Assembly (NCBI RefSeq): GCF_964355755.1
Contig: NC_092671.1
Coordinates: 3,173,001-3,237,000, forward strand
From: Antedon mediterranea
Lineage: Eukaryota; Echinodermata; Crinoidea; Comatulida; Antedonidae
Reading direction: 5' to 3'
DNA length: 64,000 nucleotides
Part shown: positions 1 to 12,200 of the stretch, piece after piece
How the letters are laid out: the number at the start of each line of letters is the position of its first letter
Numbering within the stretch: position 1 is the first letter of the stretch
Translations under genes and position numbers: made by a program
The notes under the pieces: generated by a model
The model's input: only the letters and a program-made list of their open reading frames with translations
What the model was told of the DNA's origin: nothing
Databases searched by the model: none

Positions 1-225
1 CATCAGTGTATAAAACGCAATTTCTAATATTACATATTTCACTCCATGTCAGTCATAAAAACGACAAGACATTAATACTGTTTCAACTTTTCATTTTTAA
101 AAACCTGTCTATTTTGATCCAATTTGCATATTATGGCTAATTTCATCTCAACATAAAGGGACCATGTCAACATTATATTTATTTTAAACTTTATATAACA
201 TCTTGAATATAAATAATTTTTATAG
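1..225 (+). other. Intron of MGAT1, 3' part
   Basis: AT-rich sequence with no supportable coding segment. It ends in a TATAG acceptor at 221-225, just before the first visible MGAT1 exon. The earlier exons (cytoplasmic tail, membrane anchor, stem and first part of the catalytic domain) must lie to the left of the window. Confidence 0.6.
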
Positions 226-3200
226 GCACCGTCCATCAGAAAAACAATTTCCAATTATAGTAAGTCAAGACTGCGGACATTTAGAAACAGAAAAGACAAT
301 ATTATCATATGGAGATAAAGTAACTTTAATAAAGGTATGTTCTAGATAGTACTTTCTCTTCGAAAAATGTTTTCATCTGGTTTATTTCTGTATACAATTC
401 TTTATGTTGAACCAGTAATAAATATGTGTATGTGCGACGTTTCGACTTTTCAACAAATCTTCATCTGGCAATGACTAGATGTTAGTGGTTGCTAGGAGTA
501 GCTTTACTAGTTGTAGAACAGTGTCTCCTATTATTCTGCTTTTTCAGGTGAAATGAGTTTGTTATATATTTCACCTGAAAAGCTGCATGTTTTTTATACT
601 TTTTTATTGTTGCCAAAATTAAACTACGAGTATTGACTTGAGAGTCTAGAGCTATGTGTGTTTTTTTTTATTCCAGCAACCAGACTTAAGCGACATCAAA
701 GTATCTACTCAGCATAAGAAGTTTATAGGTTATTACAAAATAGCTCGTCACTATCGATGGGCTCTAAACCAGATATTCAAACAACTTAATTACGATGCGG
801 TTATCATAGTTGAAGGTTAGAAACAATTTGTTTTTATTTTTCTTAATTTAATATAAAAGGGCACTTTTTTTCTAGAAAAGATGTTTGATTCATGGAAAGT
901 AATATATCTCGTGGAAGCAGACTACACATGTAATTTATAATATGCGTCTTGTAATCCTAACAATATGGGTTGATTCCGGCCGGCATTTATCAATATTTAT
1001 TTTTAAGGTCCTGTTTCTGCTGCAAACAAATAACCATATAAAATTCTGTGCATAAGTTAACTCCAATTTCTTTTGGTTTATTCGGCGCTATGCAGCAGAA
1101 ACAGACCTAAGACAAAATGAAGAAATTCTTAAGTGATAAAATTAGGATTTATTTATCAAATAGTTTTTTTATGGATTAAGATTTTAAAAAACCCAAAGAT
1201 ATTTATTTTGACTAAAGCAAAATCATTTACTTTGCAAGCTTGATGTTCAAAACTTATTTCTGATGAGTTATTGGATTTTACTCAATAACAGAACATTTAG
1301 GTTTTTCCAGTCGCTGACTCGGCCTTGGAAAATAAAAAAAATTCCAAACTGCAATTTCGAGCCCATATCCAAAATATGACAAATGCTGTTTAAATTGTGT
1401 TAACAATCGCAGATAAATAAAAATTATTGATTCGAAATCAAAACAATAACCTCACTCTCTCTGAAACAACTGTTCGCCTAACCAATATAATATTATTCTC
1501 TTGATATTCAGGGCTTTCACCGTAAATTGACTTCTGAGTAATGTGAATTCGTAAATCAATTTTAATGCCAAGCCAAAAAGTAATATTAAATTAACAAATA
1601 AATATGTCAAAAAATCAATAATTTCATATTTCCCAATTGTCTAATTAATCAAACTTATTTCATAATGAGGTCATTAACCTGAATATTTAGGTGAATTATG
1701 AATAAAAATGTGATTGTGTTTGAATGCTAACCGTCATCAAGCGCGTCTCTCTTTAATTAGATTCCAGTAGAAATTATTCCAATGAAATATTAATAAAAAA
1801 AATGATTGATGCGCTACTGTATGTAATTGGATCTTAAATGAAATTAAGATTGCATTTTTCCTCCAGTTTCAAATGAAAATTTACTTGAAATGAAGTTTAT
1901 TTTTATGTATTTTATCACAGTAAACCGTTTATATATAGTAGAACCCCTATTAAGGGTACACCTTCAGGACCGAACAAAGTGTCCCTTAACAGGGGTATCT
2001 TCTGAATATAGGGGTTACTGTAGTGTTAAAACATAATACAATCCTAATCGTTTACATCACTGGAAAGGGTGTCTGAAAGGATAGGTGTTAAACTTTATTA
2101 TTATGCGAGCTCTGTCTACACTCTCAAACTTCATGTGACAAAGCAAATGTGATATGCCCATATATAGACTTGATGATGTCATATCACTATCATATTTGGG
2201 CATATTACTACTAGTCCAGTCAATCTAATGATATACCCACCACAAATTGCAATAGTAACAAAGCTAGTATTTTTGAATTCTATATAATGTGTAAAACGAC
2301 ATACTAAAAGTCACCGAAAATCCAAGCATTGGGTCAAGGGGTCAGAGGTCAATAAAGGTCATTTTAAGTCAAAATTAATATGCCCCATTAATTACATATA
2401 TTTAACCATTTAAAATACATTATATACAAGTGGGATTTACGTCATCCGAAAGCTTATTAAATTTCCTATTCAGTGATATCAAACTTATAGTCATAACATT
2501 TTATTTAGAATGTCATTTTTGCGGGAAAACACAACATAATGTGTCAATTTTGGCTAAAAATGTTGTTTTCGCTGTAAACAACAATGGTATACACACAGGG
2601 ATACCCTGGGGTGAACATTTCAGTTCAACGCGATACACATGACCAGTTCAAGATGCAGATGAGTGACATCTCCGTTCCTGTTGCTTCTGGATGATCTACA
2701 TTCCATTTTTTTCAGATGGCATTTGTGTTGCCATGGTTACATTATTTATATTGGGATGTATAAGTATTTTTTAACCAGTAGAAATACAAAGATGTTCAAC
2801 AGCAGTTTGACAATGACCTCCATGTTGTATGACGTTCGGACCACCTGGGGTGGATTGTCAACAGACCTGGTGATTTAAAAAGTTTCTATGAGAAGCCTCA
2901 AAGAAAACCAGAGGTTTGACAAGAGAATATAGAAATGCGTACATCCAGACCAAATCTGCGCTGAAATGTATGTAATGCCTTGTAATAGTATCAGGGCGTT
3001 ACTCCAGCAGTGGCCAACATAAGACCTTATGTTCACACGTCAGGAACACAATGGCAATTGAAAAATCCATTTTGGTTACGACTCAGAGACTTCATACCAT
3101 TGACACGGGAGTTACTGCAGGTGACTCGGAATATTAGCAATGTGGTATTAAGCATTGAATATTTTGGCCAGAAAGTCTTGCAATGTATTCAAGATCCTGG

Positions 3201-6200
3201 CAATAAAGTCATAATGTGTCACGTGTGCATCAATCCTACAGTTCCAGAGGAGACTCGAGGTGACTTTGTTATCCACCACCACTTTTTGAAACTACCAACT
3301 TATAATACTTTCAGCTATTAAACCAACATGATGCCACGTGGAAACAACTTCTTCTGAATAGTCTAATACATCCAACTCACTGAATGATGTCCAGTAGGCC
3401 TACATTTTAGATGGTAGTGCTCTACTGCACAGCATTCCATGGAATAGTGTAGAGATCTGTAAAAAATATTGCTCTGCATAGTCTTTGATAATTATGAAAG
3501 CGGCTCATCCACCAAAGACGGCGCACATGGTAAGGCGGGTCAGGTGGTAGTGTCCCTGTACATTTTACCAGTGACATGTTCCACAAAATAGGATCACTTT
3601 CTGTAACAAACAACAATTTATAATTCTTCGTAACTAGTATTTGAACAACATGGCAATGAGTGAATGCAGCTGCTGATGCAGATGTTCTTTCGGATAGTAC
3701 AAAAAACCATTGAATCAGCAAACAGGAAAACATCTGTCATTATCCGATGACACGAATCTACTAGTGCTCCTCTGCAGTAAAGCATTTAAAACATCTTGTG
3801 ATATTCTTTGAGATGCTGGACAATCAAACTGGTTCAAACAGTACATTGAGAGACATCTGTGATAACCTTCTGTTTGCTCATGCGATACTGGTGACACAAC
3901 ATCCAGAGTTTTCGGAATTGGAAAACAAGTGGCTCTAAAAAAAGCTTGTCATTGCACTTATTTCTGAAATTATGCTGTAGTCTTCAGATGCAAACAAGCT
4001 ACAAAGGATGACATTGTGGTTGCTAGAGAAAATGGTTTAGTGCGTCTGTACAATGGACTGACTACCTGGACAACGTGGAATGCCTTTGACTCCATCCCAT
4101 CTACAAGTACAACCTCGCATATCGCCAACTTCATAATCGTACCACAACCAAGGTACTTAACATCATGTTCAAGTTCCAAGTTATCTTTTAGCAATGGAGT
4201 GGGGTTGATATGTGTACCGAGGATTGGGGATGGAAGATCAGATGATGGAAACATGGTTCCTCTACAGACTTAAAGCCAGAATCTGAGTATCTCCTTGAAG
4301 CATTCAGGGTAACTAGAACTACATGTGGTGAATGCAATGGCATTGCACTGTACTAATACCCGACCAAGAAAGTGTTGTGAGTCCTTTTCTATTTGAAGGA
4401 TTAAACAATATCATCCCACACGGAGCAATTCAAATAAAAAGGTCTGGATTTAAATGATCTTACAAAATATACAAAAATATCACAATATACAGTACAATAT
4501 AACAAGAGTCAAAGTTCAAGAATTTAAGAGTCGGATGGCAACTGAAAGCGACGCCCATGAGGCATGAGCTCGAAATCACTGAACAAGGCATGGTTAACAT
4601 TTTTTAGAATAGCCCTACTTTTTTCTAGAGTTTGCATGTCACAGAAGGAAGATAAGCTACGAAGTTGACAACCTATTAATTTAGAACTTAAGTTAACAAT
4701 CATTTGTAGTGAGTTTCTCTCTTTGACCCTAAGACTAAAAAACCAGCATATAAAGGAAAAAAGTTAAAACGTTCTCAATAAAGGAATTATAAAAAACCAT
4801 GAGAAATACTTTATCGACATTAAAATGGTTCAGCTTCCTTAACAGATAAAGTCTCTGGTGTCCTTTCTTTACTATTGCCTCTGTATTTAATTCCCAGCTG
4901 AGATTGTCCTCAAATATAGTACCTAGGTATTTAAAGGAATGGACAATATCGCTGGTTCGTCATTTGTGGGGGATACCAGAGGGCTGCGTCCTTTCTCCTT
5001 CCTAAAATCTACAATAATCTCCTTGGTTTTGGTCACATTGAGTTCCAAGTAGGAGTTTCCACAAAATTGGATAAAACCATCTAATGCGGAACCATGACCG
5101 TCCTGTGAATTTTGAAGGAGAGACAGCAAGACAGTGTCGTCAACAAATTTGAAAAGATGACTATTGTCCTGTTTGCTCCGACAGTAATCCGTGTATATAA
5201 TATACAGGAGAGGAGAGAAGACGCAACCCTGCGAAGATCAAATACTTCTCATTACGTACATTCGTTGATACTAAAATTATCAAAAATCTATCTATAGTAA
5301 ATCATGAGTTGATTCCAAATTATCAAGACTCATTAATTAATCAACAATAGTACATACCGCTAATGAATTTCAATTTTCTTCTAGCTAGCATAATTTTTCC
5401 TATTTCATGACGATACAATAGGTACAAGAAAAACATTATTTGCACCAAATACTTCCAAAATATAAATATACTATATATAAACATAATTTAGTTTTACGCT
5501 ATTTTAAGAAAATTTGAGTTTTTGTAAAATGTCAATGACCTTTTGACCTCTAGTTACGTATAACTGTTGTATTAATTGTTTTTTTAATGTATATTATTAG
5601 TAGGATATATATACTCTACATATTGGTACTAAAGCTATTTAGATATGATTATAAAACAATGGATTATAGGCATAAACGCTACCCCCTACCCCAAAATTGT
5701 TTACATTACATTTGATCAAGAATCAATTTCAATAAGAATAGTACATCATTACTTTTAAAATTCTTCTAGTTAACATCATGTTTCCTATTTTATATATCGA
5801 TATAGGTACAGATAAAACACAATTTTGATTAAATGCATATACAATTATGGCACAATATTACAGTTAATCATTTAATCTTCAGGAAAAAAATGAGATTTTG
5901 TAAAAGGTCAATAACCTTTTGACCTCTAGTTATATAAATAAATGTTGTCTTTTGTTTTTTTAAATTGCATATTAGACAGAAATATATATTCTACACATTG
6001 ATATCAAGATTATTGAGATTGGATTATAAAACCACAAGTTATGGACATAAATGTTACCCCCTACCCCAAAATATTTAGGGAATAAAATCACTATATAGTT
6101 GTTGAGATTACATAAAAAATAATGTGTTCCAATGCTTCAATTTTCGGTGACTTTTAATATGTCATTATAAACTACATTTGGAATGAAAAAATTAATGTTT

Positions 6201-9200
6201 CGTTACTATTGCAATTTGTGGTGGGTTTACCTCTAAATATCACTAGATTGACTGGACTATACCGTATTTGGGCACTTCACACTTTTTTGATAGTGTAGAC
6301 AGAGGTTTACAGAATGAAATACTATATGAGAATTGTCCAACTTCACCATAATCTGGTACAGTAGTTCTAGGTGTGTGTGTTCTCAATCTCAAATGTGCTT
6401 TAGTAGTTCTTTACAAACTCTGGCAGATTTGTCCAAAATATCAGCAACCAACGTAAATAATATAATTGCCACTATCATTTTTTCATCTTCACAAGCATAC
6501 GCTATATATTTCCATCCATTCACTTAGTGCAGTTTTTCTACCCATTATGTGTAAACATAATGAGGCAACCTGAGTAAGAGACTTCCTGTAAGGCGTCATT
6601 ATTCACAATCACCCTGCCTAGCATCGATAAATGACACCAGCTATAGATTTAGTATCCAAACATACTGCTAGATCGGTAGATGGTGTATTTAAATGATTCA
6701 GTATAACTCAGCAAATAAATTAACTATGTTGTATATATTACACAACTGTTAATGGTGAAACTAGGTAAGATGGTGGCATATGAATCAATATTGAGACACA
6801 CCTACTCAGAGGAGACACACCTACTCAGAGGAGACACCCTTACTCAGAGGAGACACCCTTACTCAGAGGAGACACCCTTACTCAGAGGAGACACCTAGTA
6901 AAAGGGACAATTTCCTATTAAGGGACACTTTGACACTATCCTATGAAACAAACAATAGGGGACAACTTTATTCAAAGGTACAATATGCTGTGTTCAAAGG
7001 TACATTATACTGTTTTCAAAGGGAACATTATGCTGTTTTCCAATGGACATTTTGCTGTGCTCCAAAGGTGTCCCCTTAATAGAGCATCATGATTATATAT
7101 GGACACTTCACATTTTTTGTCAAGTTTGATTGTGTAGACAGAGCTTTAGAATTGAATTGGAACAAATATTATCTGCAGTCTGCGAATCATTTTTTTATTA
7201 TTGCTTAAATTTGACATTTCTGAAATGACAGTACGACTTTCTTGATCATTTCAATTTTCTATTAATTGTAAAGTCTTAGACTATATTATGGAATTGGAAT
7301 GAAGAAGATTGCAAATGATTCCTCATTGATTAAGGATTGTTGGTAGGATAATCAGCGTAGCATTTTAATCAGAATATTCTGACCCAGTTTATGTAGTCTT
7401 TTACAAAAGTTTATTTATTATTTTCCTTTTTTATTGACTGAATATTATTAGAAGTTGGTAAATGTTTTACTGATCATTTAGGCATTAAATATTAAATAAT
7501 AAACCGGAAGATGAGGGCATATGAATATTTAATCTTTGTTGTGTGTGTGTGTATAACTGGTAAACAGTAATGTTCCGCCATGCCATGCCGAGGGTGTTAA
7601 AAAGAGTATATAGAAAGTACTGTAATTATAGTACTGTATATCGGGAAGAAGATTCAGAGGTTGAATTTGTTATTTTTAAAAAAAACATACTAAAAATTGA
7701 TATGACCTAATTTTGTTAATTAAAATAATGATTCAGCAGCTGATATTAATTTCGAAGTATTTTATTAAACAAAAATACTGCCGTTTATGACATAAAGTTA
7801 AACTAAGTGTGTGATATGAATAACTGATAATTTGATAATGTTTTCTGTATGTGCTTTCAATTATTAAGCCTTGGTCATAACTTCCTGTCCTACTAGTTTA
7901 TAATGTACTGTAAAACCACAAATGACGTCTTTTTTTAATTAGGGTATGTACCCAATAGAAAAGGATCGTGTTAGTAAGCTGCCTTTTAATACCTTTGACA
8001 TCATAAAATAAATTGAGTGTTTTAGGTTTGTTATCTATGTTAAAATATATCGAATGTTTTTCATTTTAATTAGATCGTGTTTTTAAAAGCAATTTCCTTT
8101 GACATCATAGTGTATATAAATAGTGTCTGAGGTTGGATGTCTACCTGTTGTATTGTACAATTTTAAATTTATACCTTTGATATCATAACATAAATTAAAT
8201 ATGTTTTAGGTTTAGTGTCTAAAGTAAACTGTAAATTCTCTAAAAATGACAATGTTTTATTTTGATTGTGTATGCACATAAGTATCATGTGTTTTTAACT
8301 TTTAAATTAATACCTTTGATATCATAACATAAATTAAATATGTTTTAGGTTTAGTGTCTAAAGTAAACTGTAAATTCTCTAAAAATGACAATGTTTTATT
8401 TTGATTGTGTATGCACATAAGTATCATGTGTTTTTAACTTTTAAATTAATACCTTTGATATCATAACATAAATTAAATATGTTTTAGGTTTAGTGTCTAA
8501 AGTAAACTGTAAATTCTCTAAAAATGACAATGTTTTATTTTAATAGTGTATGCACATAAGTATCATGTGTTTTTAACTTTTAAATTAATACCTTTGATAT
8601 AAAATAAAGTAAATGTATTTTAGGTTTATTGTCTACAGTATAACACTATCAAATTCTCTAAAAACGACAATGTTTATTTTAATGGCACGTGTGCAAATTT
8701 GATATCATAATGTATCATGTGTTTTTAGCTTTCTTTTAATACATTTGATATCATAAATAAATTTTAATTTGTTTTAGTGTCTGCAGGAGGTAAAAATGCA
8801 TAGAATTCTCTAAAATTTACTAAATAAAGGTTTTATTTTGATAGTGTGTGCATGCATTAAAAAAAAGTTTCATGTGTTTTTAGCTTTCTTTTCAAATAAT
8901 ACCTTTAATTACATTAAATAATAATAATGTTTTTTAAAAATAATGTATTTACAAATAGTACAATAGTTAATTCAATTATATGCAGAGTACATTAATAAAA
9001 GTATGTGTGTTTTTAGCTTCCTTTTAAATTTATACTTTCAACATAATTAAATTTAATGTGTTTTTTTCAGTTTGGGTGTCTATAGTAACAGTTCGAACAA
9101 TTCATCAAATTTTCAAATGTTTTTTTTTTATAGCGTACAGTATGGGTGCATTAAAAAGAAACAACATGTGTTTTTAGCTTCCTTTAATAAATTAGTACTT

Positions 9201-12200
9201 TTGACATCTTAAATTAAATTTAATGTGTTTCTGTTTGGATGTTGACAATGCATCGAATTCTCTCAAAATCACAATGTTTTATTTTGATAGTGATGCTCGC
9301 ATTAAAAAAAATGCTTTTTAGCTTCCTTGAAAAGTGTACCCTTGTCATTACAAATTAATTTTAAATTTGTTTCAAGTGTGTCTCTCATATTCAACACTAA
9401 TGCATTGCATGACAATTTTTGACATTAATTAAATATACTTTATTGTATATGAGTAATAAAAATATGATATTTTACTATATAGTTGTCATGAGAATTTAGG
9501 CTAGTGCCTTTTTAACCCTAAAAATTGAATCAAATCTTCAGGATTATAGAATCAGTCTCTATGGCTTTTGCTTACACGCTGTTCTAAAGTTTAATTATAC
9601 TCTTTTGGATACTGAAATTTTCTAAATTCCTGTCCTCTTCTCTCTAATAAAAATATCTCTAAAGATGACTAAAGATAACAGACATTTGAACAGAAATTTA
9701 ATTGGAAAATGTAGTTGCGATATGGGCCGTTTTTGCTGCAGATCGCCAACTGCATGATACTCTGATTGCTAAGAACCACTCTCTTTAAATAGTTTATTGC
9801 GATTTCAGTCCTTGAGTTAATTGATTTATCGCGATGTTCAAACAAATTACTACAGTGAAATTGAGTTATTAATTTATTTAATGTCACTTCTCATTATTTT
9901 TAGATTGAAAAATTAATGAGAAAGATAAAAGTAAATTGAAAAATATTATAGTAATAAATAGGTTATATATTTTTATTAAAATTTACCGGTCATCTTAATC
10001 TTTATAATCTTAATAATATTATTAATTTCTGGCTATTTGCATTTTAACAAGGCCTAGCCCATTACTAGCCCATTACTAGCCATGATTGTTTGAATGAATA
10101 ACTCCCTGCTCCTTCTCCCAATTTTTCCATCAGTGCCCTTTTCGTAAGTGATGATAGATAGTCTCAACTTGCCTACAGTGTTTAGGATGATGTTTGTTCC
10201 GTTTGCAGAACCGTTCTCCTTTTACCTCTTCCCCGCTCCCTTCTTGCCTCCGGGCTTGAAAGCAGACAATCACAGTAAAAGATGTTTTATGTTTCTCTAT
10301 GAAACTGAATATCTAGCACCTATCAGATTTAATTTGTGTTCTTATAAACAACTTTAATAAACACTTTTGTTTTGGATGTTTTCTTGATAGTCAGTTAGTG
10401 AATGAATAAATAAATATTGATGTTATCATTACTTGTGAGAAAATGTTAGCTTGTGTAAACTAAGGAATGTAATTATTATTTTGCTGAACTTATAACATTT
10501 ATTAAGGCAATTACTGTACATCTCTGTGCTGTGCTTGTTTTCCAATTTATCTTTTTTTATAGGAATTTCTCCTTTTTTTCTAAAATAAATATTACTATCT
10601 TGGACATTTTTATGGCGATGCTGTCCACTTAGCATTTATTGTTGTCGCCGTTTTCTAGCAATATACAATCAGTAAAAAAATTAAGACTGTAAAAAAATAT
10701 ATACATTTTAAATGTGCATGTTATTATTAAACCAGGAATCTATCGATGCTTCATTCGTTTGACCTGGTGTGCTGATCTGCTAAGTCATGGGTCTGTAGAG
10801 GGTCTAATCCAAATTTTCTCCACTACCTTTTTTATACGGAATTTGTTCATGACATAGATATGTTTTCATAGACATAAGTTGGACTACTGTATTACTGAAT
10901 CGAGTTGTGACGTAAGATATCATGTTCTGCTTTATTCCATCCATTTGTTTTTCTGAAACAGACTTAATTATAAAAAAAGTAGGATACATATTTATAATCC
11001 TCTTGTCCTTGTTTTATTTTCCCAAGTTCGCTAGGCTTAGAATGATTGTCTCACATAGGCCTTCATTTCTAATCTTTAGATAGCATTTGATTCAAGATTC
11101 ATGTCCCAGTTTTGATTGGCTTTTAGCAATCACGTATTTAGTCCATCTCGTCTAGCACCCCGATTTCTCAAATGTTTTTGTAAAATTTATTTAACGCAAT
11201 GTTTTCTTCATCAATATCCTAGTTGTGATTAGCTTTAGGCAACCACGTATTTAGTCCATTTCAGCCTCGAACCTATTTTATGCTTCTTCATTATGTGGCT
11301 GTTTTTTTCGAGTGTGATATCTGTTGTGACATTCTTGTAACACGTATCTAGTCCATGTCTATCTAGTGTTTGTTTAATTTCTCTTGTTTGATGGTTCATC
11401 ATACAGTAGTATTATAGTAGAACTCCTTTTTTCAGACACCCTTTATTAAGGGGACACTTTCTTAGGTCTGTGTCTAGTCCATGTCTATCTGTAGTGCTGC
11501 AATTTGTTTAATTTCGTTTTTTCTCTTTGATGGTTGATCATAGTATTATTGTAGAACACCTCCTTTCAGACACATATTCAAGGGACACCTCTATTAAGGG
11601 ACCACTTTCATGAAACAAACGAGGGTTTACACTATAGTAAGCCCAGGAAACATCCTAATTAAGGGACACACACTATGTTTTGAACACTATGGCCAACCCC
11701 TATTCAAGAGCCAATCACAGGATGCATAAACTATTTTATAATTTATCATGCTTAAAACTAAGTCTCATTTAAGGCTTAGAGAGTGGAGTTGAAAAACCCA
11801 GGCACTAGGTCAGGATTGATTGATTGATTGATTGATTGAATTTATTTGATGCGCAACATTAAAATAACAAACAAACAAAAGACAAAATAATGAGCATCAG
11901 GAACACCCATTAGGCCGGAAAAACCAGCCCATTTCCAATGGGGTCCAAATTGCACATAACAAACAAGAGAAAATACAACATTTATAAAACTATAAATATA
12001 TAATAAAACTATAAATATATTGAACCCTGGATTTTGAGATTGAAAAGCAAGCACATAAACCACCAATCTACAGCTTCACTTTCTAGTCCTAAAGGTGTCC
12101 CTTTAATAGAGGTTCTACTGTTAGTATTGTCCCATTTACAATATATTATAAAATAACCATCCATCCATCCATAACACATCATTGTTTTATCATCACTATT

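Larger units (their letters stand above)
2212..6259. mobile_element. 4.05-kb DNA transposon with long inverted ends and TAC target duplication
   Basis: The left terminus TAGTCCAGTCAATCTA is mirrored at the right terminus. The inverted similarity continues inward for at least about 125 bp on each side, including the shared blocks CCACCACAAATTGCAATAG and AGTCACCGAAAAT. The element interrupts a MITE, and three host bases, TAC, are duplicated at 2209-2211 and 6260-6262. The right arm carries two diverged direct copies of a segment of about 390 bp (near 5510-5700 and 5900-6075). The interior has a decayed coding relic and a LINE fragment, so it is no longer autonomous. Its superfamily is not assigned: a 3-bp duplication is compatible with several. 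Confidence 0.72.
2110..6304. mobile_element. MITE of the CTCTGTCTACAC family, split by a later insertion
   Basis: The left part (2110-2211) and right part (6260-6304) together rebuild one 160-bp element that is found uninterrupted elsewhere in the window (20429-20576, 24647-24803, 26497-26653, 33225-33360). The ends are CTCTGTCTACAC and GTGTAGACAGAG. The interruption is the 4.05-kb transposon at 2212-6259. Confidence 0.75.

Noticed and set aside
3422-4273. ORFs of 60-103 residues on both strands inside the 4.05-kb transposon
   Set aside because: Pieces of a decayed coding relic or chance openings; none is an intact gene.
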